Counted from the stretch's first letter, positions 11,673-22,459 are shown. The stretch is 64,000 nucleotides of DNA from Siphonodentalium dalli (GCA_032622095.1 CP136066.1:171987164-172051163), one strand, 5' to 3'. Notes: generated by a model not told the origin, from the sequence alone. Numbers and translations are program-made.

Positions 11673-12439
11673 TGACGTAGTTTCCCCACCCTGTACATAC
11701 GGGTTGATTTGAGGATTCAGGTAATGTGCACCCATTCCACGAGACCCCGGAACTGTTAGTGCATTAGTCGCACACGTATCTACCGTATATTAGTACAGTA
11801 TATGGCGACAACAGTCTGGAATGCTTCCCCCGTGGGAGAACAATATATATCACGGGTAAACATATGTGATAACTGGTGAAACCTGACTATTTTTCTCATA
11901 ATGATACGCCAGGGTGATTTATGGCATGTATGTTTCCTGCGTCGAAGAATACCGCCAGCGTGGGATATAGATTTATGGCTTGTATGTCGGGTATACAATC
12001 AGATGAGTTCAGTGACAGACGATAAGTACATATGAGTAATCGTGAGAATTCGTCCACGGAAACAGGTGTTCTCTCTATACTATATAGTTCTACATTATGG
12101 GCTCTTAGCAACAGTCATAGTAGGTCTGCATGTCTGTTATATGCACGTATATAATTATTCGTCTGAGTCTGAGATACGAAAACAGTGTTCACAATTATAT
12201 GGAAGAATGAGCAGCAGTTCCGCATGCTTCACAAACGAGTTCCACCAAACTACTCTTAGGGATTGTGAGATAGCTACAAAGCTTCCCGATATATATTCCC
12301 GTCTCCGCTTCTAACTACAACAACAATATGCACAACAACGCCATTTTTTGCTTCAGGAAACTCAACTTTTGAAGGCACGTTTGCATTGTTATATTCCCAA
12401 GAAAACACGAGATACATTCAGGGAAATGGGTTCACAAAT

Positions 12440-12560
12440 AGAATTCCTCGAAATTGGGAGTTTAGTCTTCTTCAAGGGAGGAGGATGCAGTTGGAATTTT
12501 CAAGGTGGACATGCCCCCCCCCCCCCCCCCGACGGGGACAATATAGCCACGTTCCTGGAA
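12440..12560. repeat. End of a dispersed CAGGGACG-type MITE
   Basis: GCAGTTGGAATTTTCAAG, a C-run of about 16 and GACGGGGACAATATAGCCAC match the subterminal wording of elements at 24.95-25.05, 46.39-46.97 and 50.34-50.43 kb (CAACTGTTGAAA, C-run, CTGTCGCNACRTCC). Only one end is clear. Confidence 0.4.
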
Positions 12561-13079
12561 TATGTTTGTAGATGATGATACATGTATGTCTACGCATGTC
12601 GACTTTTGGTTTCGAACATAATCGCATAGGGGACCAACAATCGCGTTCCTATCAGCTCAGCTTCTCAGCCGAAGACTTATTTTTGTTTGTACATAAAGAC
12701 GTTCTTATATGTCTCAGTTATCGATATTTAGCAGACCTGTTCATCGGTACGAAAGTAGTTCTTGTATATATTTCAAAAGTGTGCTTATAAGTCAGTTACT
12801 GGCTCGCGACTGGACATTCGGAAACTATAGATCTCGCCCTTCGAGATCGATCTTCTATTTTCCAAATGTCCAGTCACTCGTCCATTAACCCTGACATAAT
12901 AACCGACCATATTTAAGACGTATAATCGCGTATAATACCGAGATAGACCATTTAAGGACGTTTGATACCCGAGGTCCATAGTAAGACAATAGAGAGGTTT
13001 AGACTGAAAAGTTCGCCCGTCATGAAATATCAGACTATACTATTCGTCATTCTGTGTCGGGCAATCGTGTGCAATCCAA

Positions 13080-13574
13080 TAACAACTTGTTTTTTGTTTT
13101 TTTTTATTGGGGTTTAGGCTGGGCCAGGGGGGGGGGATTTTAAAGGGGCGGAACCCCTTTCCTACAACCCACTTTGAAATTTTGGATGGGGTCATGGAGA
13201 TGAAGGTACAAAACGCATGACAGAGGATGAACATCAAATGGAAATGAGCTATTTTGATTTTTGTTTTCCTTCTTTCTGTTTGTTATTGCTGTTGCTGCTG
13301 AGGTGGAGCGGAGGGCCGTGTCTTGATCTTGATCGGAGTGTTCGGATTCGTCTTGGGACATGGCTGCTATCAGTTCTGCATTTCTTGCTTGTTGTGCCTC
13401 AATTGCGGCCATCTTCCGCTTGGTAGCTTGTATCTGTTCCCACACACCCGAAACGGCGGAGCTGATGGAGGTGTTGTTGCTGCCGGTGGAGATGGGAGAC
13501 ACCGGGTTAAGATAAAATTCCGGTGTCCGAGGTGGTAAGGTATCCATCTCCACGTCAAAGCAGGCGGCAGGCAC
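13080..13574 (-). CDS. Repeat-associated ORF with coiled-coil segment and A-rich 3' end
   Basis: A 144-codon minus-strand frame. The N-terminal third is Pro/Ser/Thr-rich (PPRTPEFYLNPVSP). The middle is helical (ATKRKMAAIEAQQARNAEL), followed by an acidic patch and a basic Lys/Asn stretch. Beyond the stop lie AATAAAAAAAAAC and CAAAAAACAAG, an A-rich tail suggesting a retroposed 3' end. The segment AAAGTGGGTTGTAGGAAAGG inside its 3' part recurs at 31390 (+) behind another Gln-rich coiled-coil relic, so this is a multicopy family. Identity unknown; a retroelement-encoded or retroposed gene are both possible. The overlapping 148-codon frame at 13370-13816 is left uncalled. Confidence 0.4.
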
Positions 13575-13819
13575 GTCCGGGTGGAATCGGCGTCCCTGTC
13601 TCCGCTTGCCTCGATGACGACGACAGGGACATCCGGGATGACATCGGCGTCCCTGCTGTCTGTTGTAATGTCATTGATAACAACTCTAGTGTGTTGATCA
13701 ACTATGTATGTACGCACGAGTATAGTGGCCTTATTTAATGCTACATTTAGTCTATATGGCTCGTTTCGCGCCTCATTGACAACTAACCGGCTAAATCGCC
13801 GTGTTATATTATACACGGC

Positions 13820-15000
13820 CGGACTTCGTTTGGAAACAGAACATACCTGGCTGACTACTGCATTGGGTACTATTTTCCCGTCTCGGGCAAGGATAATTAT
13901 ATAGTTGTTATGCTTGACGGGCGACGTTATAATTTAACTTTTATCAATCTGAACCTGCCCAATGTTGATCGCAGTCCTGAATCTGAAGGCAAATGCGAGC
14001 GATTATATGTTTATGGGACTCTTTAATTTTATGTCTCTTTAAATTGCATTGAACTATGCATGGTCTCATTTAATCCACTACAAATCAGATATTGTGACAG
14101 TGACGGAAATATGTTCTGCGTTTTATTATCCCGAAACACGCATTTTAACCACGGATTTCTTACAATTTAGTTCTATATGAGAATTGATCGATAATCAGAA
14201 TTTAAATGGAAATAGATCTTTTGTTGAATTAATCTAATCCATTATAATCGTATGAAAGAGTTTAGCATAGAATACAGATGATACTGATCAGCTTATTGTG
14301 GTCAGTTGTTCCGTCTTGTGTGACTTTCTAATTTTATATTCACCTCACGTTCCCACCCCCATTTGCATTATCAGATCAGTCCGCATCGTCTGTTACTATC
14401 ACCGTGCATGTGACGCCCTATTGTACTTCGATGCGCAGGGATTTCGCGATATAGAGTCTAAATAAAAGACGGAAATAAGAAATGACTCTGATTTTTTGTG
14501 ATTCCCAGATTATTCGCACTACATGTATATAGTTGAAGCATCATTCTTGTTCCGTTGAATCAATCTGTGACGGGTGTTACATCATTTGCATGGTCAGGTC
14601 CCTACGTCATCGGTCAAATCTCTAACCAAAAGCGGTTTTAAATTTGTTTAAAATATATATATATATACGTTTCTCTGACGAGATAAACTATAGTTCATGA
14701 CGTGTGGCAATTCATAATGCACTTTCCAAAAACACTAACCGTTAAACATATTTATAACTTAAATTTATAAGAGCAATAGGTATCTATTGTGGCCCGATTT
14801 TTAACAAAAACACACCTCAACCATTTGATAAATTTTAAATAAAATGCACATAATCCCATTCACTCGTAATAACTATTTTGTATGCGCTCAACTTGCGAGA
14901 ACAGTTACCCCATTAACGGAACATTTATTGCAGAGGCCACCAAAGCTGTGATTTATAAGTATGCCATCGGAAATTGGTAAACAGCGACATTTATTCGTAA
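13820..15000. other. No gene recognised
   Basis: AT-rich, no repeats matched and no coding evidence. A short AT dinucleotide run lies near 14652. Confidence 0.4.
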
Positions 15001-15372
15001 TATATGGACAACGAAACGGTGTCAGACCGGTTTTCCGAAGACCTATTACTACGAAGGCCCACAACTCCGAAGACCCGATTCTCCGACGGCCCACAACTCC
15101 GAAGACCCGATTCTCCGACGGCCCATAACTCCGAAGACCCGATTCTCCGACGCCCATAACTCCGAAGATCCGATTCTCCGAAAGCCCATAACTCCGAACG
15201 GCCGATTCTCCGAAGACCTATAACTCCGAAGACCTATAACTCCGAAGACCTATAACTCCGAAGGCCCGATTCTCCGACGGCCCATAACTCCGAAGGTCCG
15301 ATTCTCCGAAGGTCCGATTCTCCGAAGATTTTGTTTTATCGGGGTATTATCGTTTACTAAATAGTGTACAGT

Positions 15373-15566
15373 CCAGTGGCGAAGCCAAGGGGTCCCAACA
15401 TTCCCACTGCCCCCATTAAACCTCTACTTGCTATTTCAGACAATATGGGCCCCTACCAAAACATGTCCAATGTCATGTAAACGCCCGGAAATCGTTCATG
15501 GGGCATCAAAATATTCAAACTTTCCCTACTGCCCCCACCTAAATGGGAATCCTGGCCCGCCACTGA
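15373..15566 (+). mobile_element. hAT-like MITE in left arm of inverted duplication
   Basis: Bounded by CAGTGGCGAAGCCAAGG and CCTGGCCCGCCACTG. CAGTGGCG termini are characteristic of many hAT elements. No clear 8-bp target duplication and no ORF. Confidence 0.55.
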
Positions 15567-15720
15567 CTATACACCAGATACTATAACTTTACGTTGGCCC
15601 ATGAGATGCCAGAGTAAAATGTACAGGGGTGAACGGGGAAGAACTTGTCGCCCCCTGTGCATGTTAGACTATACTCTGACATTCTTGCAGCGTTTCGTTA
15701 TAATATATCCGGTGCACACC

Positions 15721-15993
15721 AGTGGCGGGCCCAGGGTTCCCATTTAGGGTGCACATTAATTAGCATATGTGGGGGATATATCATGCATATGATATGCCGA
15801 AAGCATATCACGAATGCCTGATTTGGGGAGCGCATACATGGGAGGGGTCGCCCCCAATCGTTGGTCCAGGGGCTCCCCTGGGCAGGAACACTGAATATTT
15901 GAATGCCTAGGAGGGATTTCCTGACGTTTACATGACATTTGACATGTTTTTGGGGGGCGGTCTTCCCTAGGGCCCCATTGACCCCGCCACTGG
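15721..15993 (-). mobile_element. hAT-like MITE in right arm of inverted duplication
   Basis: Bounded by CAGTGGCGGGCCCAGGG and CCCCGCCACTG. It is a longer, inverted relative of the copy at 15373; both contain TTTACATGACATT-like and AGGGGTC / GGGCCC wording. An extra segment with GCATATG repeats explains the greater length. Confidence 0.5.
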
Positions 15994-16360
15994 ACTGTAC
16001 ACTATTTAATAAGCGATAAAACATGATCTTCGGAGAATCGGACCTTCGGGGAATCGGACCTTCGGAGAATCGGCCCTTCGGAGTTATATACCTTCGGAGT
16101 GATGGGCGTTCGGAGTTATAGGCCTTCGGAGTTATGGGCTTTCGGAGTTATGGGTCTTCGGAGTTATGGGATTTCGGAGAATCTGACCTTCGGAGAATCG
16201 GACCTTCGGAGTTATGGGTCTTCGGAAAAACGCTACGTAACCCAACGAAACATAGAAATATGGACGAATCGATTGTTGTACTCGAATACCTAACCCGGAA
16301 CAACCGAAGTATAATGAAGTGACTGCTCCGTGCAGGTCCAACTACCGTAGATACCGAGAC

Positions 16361-16438
16361 GGATTATATAGTTAAATGAAATATTTGTTTTTGCAACACG
16401 GATTATATAGTTAAATGAAATATTTGTTTTTGCAACAT
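16361..16438 (+). repeat. 39-bp tandem duplication
   Basis: Two direct copies of a unit beginning GGATTATATAGTTAAATGAA and ending GTTTTTGCAACA, with almost no divergence, so recent. Confidence 0.85.
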
Positions 16439-16474
16439 ATATACAATACTGAAATTATATACATGTATCCCGCC

Positions 16475-16605
16475 TGCCCCTCTCCCCCAATTGTCAATAT
16501 GTATATATTATTGCTATTTATTAACTGTATTTATGTTAAATGTTGTATCTCAATACTCATATTGTTTTGTGAGTTTGGAGAATAAACTTGATTGATTGAT
16601 TAACT
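16475..16605 (+). mobile_element. LINE 3' end with TGAT-type tail
   Basis: TTTATGTTAAATGTTGTATC, then CAATACTCAT, GTTTTGTGAGT, GGAGAATAAACTTGATTGAT and a GATT microsatellite. The same 3' UTR occurs at 32298-32425. AATAAA followed by a short repeat tail is typical of CR1/L2-like LINE 3' ends. Heavily 5'-truncated. Confidence 0.55.
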
Positions 16606-16731
16606 GCTACAACAAATAACTAGCTCGCAACCGTGTGCAGCGACGATTTAGAGAGTACATCAGTTACGTAGATTCCTACCCCTGATATGGTACTTCTACT
16701 TTCATGCACTGCGCCATAAGTCATCTCGTGT

Positions 16732-16935
16732 TTAACCCTTCCATGGCTGGAGCTTCCTGAAATTTTTCGAAAACCCTGTGCCAATGCATTCATTCTCCCA
16801 CAGGGAGCCTCGTATATATAAGAGAATACTTTGGCTAAACATTATTTACCTTGACTTTGTAAGCCAGTGCATTCGCCTACGAGAGACTCGCATATATAAG
16901 AGAATGCACTGGCACATGATCTTTAATGCTGAAAC
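16732..16935 (+). mobile_element. Degenerate TTAA MITE with hairpins (P6)
   Basis: TTAACCCTTCCATGGCTGGAG, then CTTCCTGAAATTT as in P5 at 6046, then hairpin arms with GCCAATGCATTC and ATATATAAGAGAATGCACTG. The right end near TGATCTTTAATGC is worn. Confidence 0.5.
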
Positions 16936-17269
16936 GAAAAAGCGAAGTGGGAAATACAGCAAAATAGCGGAATAAAAAAAATGCAGGGAAATAGAGCGAC
17001 CGAAAATATAGAAATAGAAAATTATTATTATTAACGAAATAACGGAGATATTTGGAGAATTGTTTTCAACGAAACAACAGAATTTTTTTTTAACAGCCCG
17101 GTGCAATTGCGGACCACTCTTGTCAGGCGTCAGCGATGAACCACCCTTACGAGATGTTCAAAGTGCCCGTCGGGGGTGCGTCGCCGCTATAAGCGGAAGT
17201 CAATGTCAACACCACTCGTCCTCATCAGGCTGCGAACCCATACATTGGTAGTCCCGTCTGGTGGACGTA

Positions 17270-17533
17270 CAGTAAGGCTTTTATTAATCGACTTCTTAAC
17301 CACAGCAGAATTATGGGTAACTTTTCAGGATTTAGTCGAGAGCTTTCCGATGAATGGCAACAAACCATATTTCCGACTAAACCGAGAGCTTTCCGATGAA
17401 TGGCAACAAGCCATATTTCCGACTAAATCGAGAGCTTTCCGATGAATGGCAACAAGCCATATTTCCGACTAAATCCTGAAAAGTTACCCTTAATTCTGCT
17501 GTGGTTAAGGAGTCGATTAATTAGAGCATTACT
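17270..17533 (+). mobile_element. pogo-like foldback MITE (M1)
   Basis: Flanked by TA, with termini CAGTAAGGCTTTTATTAATC and its inverse ending GAGCATTACTG. Internal GACTTCTTAACCACAGCAG, ATTATGGGTAACTTTTCAGG. It holds three direct copies of a 45-bp arm unit (CGAGAGCTTTCCGATGAATG, then GCAACAAGCCATATTTCCG). A CAG start with TA target fits pogo/Tigger within Tc1/mariner. No transposase. Confidence 0.7.
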
Positions 17534-17591
17534 GTATCTCAAAGTATAGGATCGATCAAAGCGTGGCAACCCTGTTCACCGACAGCTGGGA

Positions 17592-17635
17592 ACAGATAAT
17601 ACACTTTGATCTTAGCCAAAAGACCGAGAAGCGAT
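17592..17635 (-). pseudogene. U2 snRNA 5' fragment
   Basis: The minus strand reads ATCGCTTCTCGGTCTTTTGG then CTAAGATCAAAGTGTATTAT and CTGTT. This matches the first roughly 44 nt of U2 snRNA, including the branch-point-pairing region GTGTAGTA, here changed to GTGTATTA. A second change is GGCC to GGTC. After CTGTT the sequence leaves U2 completely: no Sm site, no stem-loops II-IV. It is therefore a truncated retropseudogene or the head of a U2-derived SINE, not a functional snRNA gene. Confidence 0.75.
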
Positions 17636-17639
17636 CCGA

Positions 17640-18330
17640 AATAACGGATTTGTTAAAGAAGTGTTTTATTGAGCGTTCTCCTAACCTCCCCGTGCCCACC
17701 CACCCAATCGAAGAATTTGACTTATATTTCACCAGCGTATGGAAAGATAGTTTTTGGTCAAGAGTAATGCCGTGCAGTAATATCGTGCAGTGATATAACT
17801 AAGAGTAATTTAAGTAACATCATGCAGTTCTCCCGGCGGAGACGACATGACATGACTTGTTGTGGATTGTGTAATCTTGGTCATCTCGCAAATCCAAAAC
17901 GACATAAATTACTTCAGAAACCGTCTCATGACGTCTTGGTTGGTTTTCATTTCACATGGGAATTTTTCGTAAGTTGGGAAGTATAGCTAATTCCATCGGG
18001 ATGGTTCTTTTCCGTATCCGCGCTTTGGCAATCTCCACACAGTTGCTAACCGGAAGTCACATGACAATTTATCCAAAATCCATACCCGCGATCTTTGAAA
18101 AATCACTGATGGATATAGAAAAAAATTATATGACTCATTCACCTGTGCCTAAGATATAACCAACCATTGTTGTTCCTATAATCACATTAGCGGTGTGTGG
18201 ATTTATTACAGCGAAAACTATATGTTATTCAAGAGCTGAATTCAAGTTTTCACTTATTTTATATATGCGTAAAAATAGACTTTCCCCCAAATCTCAGCTC
18301 GGCCAGTTTTGTCCCCCGAATTTTTTTTTT
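17640..18330. other. No gene recognised
   Basis: Short frames on the + strand (17563-17793, 17956-18159) lack motifs; the first overlaps the U2 fragment antisense and is not supported. Confidence 0.35.
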
Positions 18331-18940
18331 AGGGGGGGCTATTAAAATAGCCGGTGTCCGTCCGTCCGTCGTCCGTCGCTCGGTGCGTCCGTCCGTCCGT
18401 CCATGGTTTCCGGATGATAACGTTAGTTTCGGTTATTAGATCAAAAGCAAATTTCATATGTGAGTTTATCAGACCAAAATACAGGTCAAATTCGAATATG
18501 GGTTTGCTCCGCCCATTTTTGTGAGAGTTATGGCCCTTTTTTTACTTAGAATTGTAATTTTCTGGTTTCCGGGTGATAACTTCAGTTTGTGTGATCATAT
18601 CTGAACCAAATTTGGTATGTGAGTTTATCAGCCCTATATACAGTTCAAGTTCGACTTTCGGTTTGCTCCGCCCATTTTTGCGAGAGTTATGGCTCTTTTT
18701 TGTTACTTAGAATCCTGTCAATTTCTTGTTTCCGGATGATAACTTTAGTTTGTGTGATCATATCTGAATCAAATTTAGTATGATAGTTTATCCACCATTT
18801 CAGGGGACACTGGTTGGATTGTTCTGAAATATAGTATCGGATTTAGGGTCTTTGTTATTTTTTTCAGACAAGCTGATGCCCCCAATGAAGTCACTTTTTC
18901 GGGGGACACCGTGGCCGGACGGCCTTTTATTGTGTTTCTA
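18330..18940 (+). repeat. Dispersed repeat with GTCC run and 163-bp tandem units
   Basis: After a G-run and GGCTATTAAAATAGCCGGTG come GTCC repeats (18357-18402), then three units of about 163 bp, each opening GTTTCCGG(A/G)TGATAAC at 18403, 18566 and 18729. The units contain TTTGCTCCGCCCATTTTTG. It ends GGGGGACACCGTGGCCGGAC then GGCCTTTTATT, an end shared with 7122 and 8503. Repeats of this style are widespread in molluscs and other marine invertebrates. No coding. Confidence 0.7.
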
Positions 18941-19920
18941 TTTATCATATTCCCCAAATTCCTGCTCGGGTACGAACATTATGATATAATATATAATACG
19001 TCTCTTCTTGAACGTAGGGCGGCATATGAAGCTTATACCTTTAGATAATATATAAGTATTCTGTGTGTGGGCGAAAAAAATAAAGTCATAAAATGTTTTT
19101 CTTGTTCGATTTGCACATTAAATATCAGATTTATAGCGAAAAACATCAACATTTTTAATTGGTTTCCATGACAACAGCTGGATAGAACACAACATTGACC
19201 CAACACAAAATCCGGATTGAAAGTGCATGGCGTAGGAAACTTATTGCAAAACATTATAGCGTGTTGCAAGCCTATATGGCTTCATTTACTTCTAATAATG
19301 TCGATACTGTGTGCATTTGTTCAATATTGTTTCCAATGAAGCCAATATTCCTCATATTTCTGTGTATATTGGGCGTTTTGTCGGGTCTATTTGGGAAATA
19401 TTTGGAGTACACCATTAGAGCTATCATAATATGTAAACAAATTATCATTGTAACCAATGTAGCGTAGCATCTAACAAATATTCCAATTCCAGATTAATCC
19501 AATTTTTTAGCACAAAAACACATATCTTCCCCAAATGAAAAAAATTCCACATAACTCACGTGTTTACCCCATTTGATACTGGAACAATCAGAATATAGAT
19601 ATCGAGGGGAAATAACATCAAAAAACAGTATGGGGGCTTCAGCCCCTTGCACTTGTCTGGCTGTGAAATGCAAATCTACATTTTTCAGAGTGCTCTCCCC
19701 TTGTCCTTCAGTGCCCCGCCACTGTACTTTCTAGGGGTAAGCTGTATACCAACACAGTGCACGGAAGTTCGAAACACGTCAAGGCTGTATTAATAATTAA
19801 ACATCCAGATACCACAAGTGGCCTTATTAACGTAAAAAAGACAGTTAATTAATGGAATGATTACATTCAATTAGAGAAGTTCTTGTAGGGCATCAGTCAT
19901 CAGAATTGTCGTTCTTTCAC

Positions 19921-20288
19921 TCACGCACGCAAGTCTGTTGCTTCATTGTTAGACTCGGAATACTCATCCCAGCAGTGATCAGTAACACTAATGGGAGACC
20001 CGCTGCCTGGCGAAATGTGTCCGGAAGATCTTCTCCCCGCCGCGAAAATCACAGGAGAATTCCGCCCCGAAGAACACGGAATGAGTTGTTGAGCACTGGT
20101 TGGGGACGCGTCACTCTTTCGCGCACTATTCGATGGGGATATAGGCTGAAGAATGATGGTGGGTTGTTCAAAAGTATGTAATGGAACATCCAGACTATTG
20201 CGATTGTTAACATGCTCCTCATTATCACAAACACTGTCCTCATCTGAATACTTCCGTCGCTCTTTGTTCTTCTTTTTGTAAAACTCAT
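19921..20288 (-). CDS. Stum/SPEC3-like gene, cytoplasmic-tail exon
   Basis: On the minus strand TTTTTTTTTCAG is followed by ATGAGTTTTACAAAAAG. Its first two bases complete a codon begun by the upstream exon at 26121-26303, giving ...ITIS-DEFYKKKNKERRKY. The frame then runs about 120 codons to a TGA at 19921-19923. The product is hydrophilic: a basic juxtamembrane stretch (FYKKKNKERRK), an acidic segment (SDEDSVCDNEE) and a Ser/Pro-rich tail (SPGSGSPISV), as expected for the cytosolic tail after the last membrane segment. GTGAGT overlaps the stop (donor GT 19923-19924, phase 2), so an alternative form may continue to an exon such as 176-740. The tail sequence itself is not conserved enough for me to name. 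Confidence 0.65.
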
Positions 20289-20339
20289 CTGAAAAAAAAA
20301 GTTATAGCGTATATTAAACTGATCGTTATAAATAGAGGA

Positions 20340-20487
20340 TCTCAAATGAGTTACTATTTTATACGGAATTTATCAACCGAGTTCACTAAATTCGATTTGA
20401 GCCGAGGTTTACCGAGGCTCAAATAGAATTTAGTGGACGAGGTTGATAAATTACGTATAAAATAGAACGAGTTTGAGATACTTTTTA
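20340..20487. repeat. Foldback element
   Basis: Arms GAGGATCTCAAATGAGT..TACTATTTTATACG..TTATCAACC..ACTAAATTCGATTTGAGCC on the left and the inverse on the right, centred on GAGGTTTACCGAGG. Arms about 65 bp with some mismatches. It lies 50 bp upstream of the splice acceptor at 20289. Confidence 0.7.
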
Positions 20488-20489
20488 TC

Positions 20490-21290
20490 ACATGATCATA
20501 TAATCGCAATTTTTTTTATCGAAAACAACAATTAACTGCAGCAAGCGATCATTGTCACAAAGAGCAGCGTGACGTCATTGCACGCGACGATATTACACGT
20601 GTCTATTACGCTCGAATATTACATCGGAAAATAGTGCTAATCATGTGATAATAAAAGATATCCTTCTGTTAGCATTCTGATGGCTGAATAATTTGATTAC
20701 ACATATATAGCTGTCATTCGTGGAATATTACTGTACAACAATTAGCTGTCGCTCAATTAGCCGTTACGGTTACACGTCAAACAAATCTTAATCCGTGGCC
20801 GCTCACTCCGTGCGCCAATCAGTTTCCAAACAGCAGCCGCGCACGTGTTTGGAAAGATGCCAGTCTTGTTAATCTCAATTGACTGACTACGCAATACGTA
20901 TGTTATATAATTTGTCCTCAGAATTTTCGGTTATAACTGCATAAACTTAATCGAAACAAGATGTGTTTCCTAAATAGCTGAATGTGAGAATTCGTTCAGT
21001 TATAATGGTACGTTCATACACTGGCAAGTTTGCACGGTATGTTTTGCAGGCATTTTGTCATCGAAAACCCTATGGTGCCAGAATATGTACGGCAACATGC
21101 ATATAAAATCATATTTACCAAATCTAACGACATGAGAAGTAAAATTTCGTTAGTTTCACATGTAACGGTACTAACACATTGCCTTAAAATACCTGTATGA
21201 CTGAATCTTGCGAGATAATTGCATGCTATTCACAGGCAAATTTCGATAGCATCGCTACAGGTGGAACTACATATTTGTTACTTCTCATGC
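20490..21290. other. No gene recognised
   Basis: Unique AT-rich sequence, probably intron of the minus-strand gene. Confidence 0.35.
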
Positions 21291-21292
21291 AG

Positions 21293-21692
21293 TTAACCCT
21301 TTACCCAACAAACCGGCCAAAACCGGCCAAATAAAGCTTCAACAGCCTAAAATATCTTCGGTCTGTCTCAATAGAACCATACAAATATGGATATCATTGG
21401 AACCGGCTCCTTGACCACATTGTGATAGTTACAGTTATGCCCTGTGCCAATGCATTCTCTTATATATGCGAGTCGACCATAGGTCGCCTCGCATATATAA
21501 GAGAATGCATTGGCCTAAAACAAATCTTTTTTTAACACTTTTTACCATTTTTTCTTACATTCTTTAACAATTTTATAATTTTTAATGTGTTAAGCCAATG
21601 CATTCTCTTATATATGCGAGGCGACCTATGGTCGACTCGCATATATAAGAGAATGCATTGGCACAGGGCCCTCCTGTTGGGTAAAGGGTTAA
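21293..21692 (+). mobile_element. piggyBac-type MITE with two hairpins (P2)
   Basis: TTAA on each side, CCCTTTACCCAACAAACCGG at the left, GTTGGGTAAAGGG at the right. Two inverted 69-bp hairpins (about 21446-21514 and 21593-21661) with TGCATTCTCTTATATATGCG arms. Near identity to P1, P3 and P4 implies recent spread. Confidence 0.85.
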
Positions 21693-22031
21693 CTGTGGTA
21701 CAGACAGGGTCCGAAATTTACTTTTGCCAAATAATTTGCCAAATGGAAATATTTTTTGCCAAATTCTATTAGAATTTGTCAAATGTTATCCCTGATAGTA
21801 TCATTTTCTGCAACCTTGATTGATTTTTATGTTTCGACACTCGCGGTTTTAACGACGTTTGATATCGATAGGAAAGCAGTTAGTTAATAATTATACTCGC
21901 ATATCTATCGTGTTTTATCATAAAACAATAAACCAATCACCGAGCAATAAAATGGTAGAATAGTTGCTTCACCAGAAGGGAATATCACAAGATGATTAGC
22001 TATGTAAACACCACCACCACACTAAATATTG

Positions 22032-22292
22032 TTAACCCTTTACCCAACAAACCGGCCAAATAAAGCTTCAACAGCCTAAGATATCTTCGGTCTGTCTCAA
22101 TAGAACCATACAAATATGGATATCATTGGAACCGGCTCCTTGACCACATTGTGATAGTTACAGTTATGCCCTGTGCCAATGCATTCTCTTATATATGCGA
22201 GTCGACCATAGGTCGCCTCGCATATATAAGAGAATGCATTGGCCTAAAAAAAATGCATTGACACAGGGCCCTTCTGTTGGGTAAAGGGTTAA
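22032..22292 (+). mobile_element. piggyBac-type MITE, single hairpin (P3)
   Basis: Same TTAA-flanked termini as P2 but with only the left hairpin and a short remnant (AAAATGCATTGACACAGGG) of the second, so it is an internal deletion form, 261 bp with flanks. Confidence 0.85.
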
Positions 22293-22366
22293 TCACTCCA
22301 CCATCGATAATAATGTTACCAGATTAACTGCATCTTAATGGGGGTGTTATTACCGAATCCACATAC

Positions 22367-22450
22367 ACACCACTAATATAGTTATAAACACCACTAATAT
22401 AGTTATAAACACCACTAATATAGTTATAAACACCACTAGTATAGTTATAT
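22367..22450 (+). repeat. 21-bp tandem repeat, about 4 copies
   Basis: Unit CACCACTAATATAGTTATAAA repeated with almost no change. Confidence 0.85.
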
Positions 22451-22459
22451 TGTAATAGT

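Larger units (their letters stand above)
15010..16240. repeat. Large inverted duplication with TCCGAAG arrays
   Basis: The left arm starts with a tandem array of ACTCCGAAGACC / ATTCTCCGAAGGTCCG units (about 15030-15330). The right arm ends with the same array inverted (CTTCGGAGAATCGGACC, about 16024-16220). Between them AAATAGTGTACAGTCCAGTG (15359) is mirrored by CACTGGACTGTACACTATTT (15990). Nearer the centre CCAGAGTAAAATGTACAGGGG (15609) is mirrored, diverged, by CCCCCTGTGCATG...TACTCTGACA (15651). The centre is near 15640. Frames called inside the arrays are by-products of the repeat. Confidence 0.75.

Noticed and set aside
13370-13816. 148-codon minus-strand ORF overlapping the 13.1-kb ORF
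   Set aside because: It overlaps the better-composed frame and has no recognised motif; I could not show it is independent.
14888-15157. 89-codon ORF, minus strand, Gly/Arg/Ser-rich periodic peptide
   Set aside because: Produced by the TCCGAAG tandem array in the inverted duplication.
17592-17635. Functional U2 snRNA gene
   Set aside because: Only the first 44 nt match; the Sm site and 3' stem-loops are absent.
20049-20345. 98-codon minus-strand ORF across 20289
   Set aside because: Shadow frame of the Stum-like tail exon; it crosses the splice acceptor and lacks the in-phase junction of the real frame.
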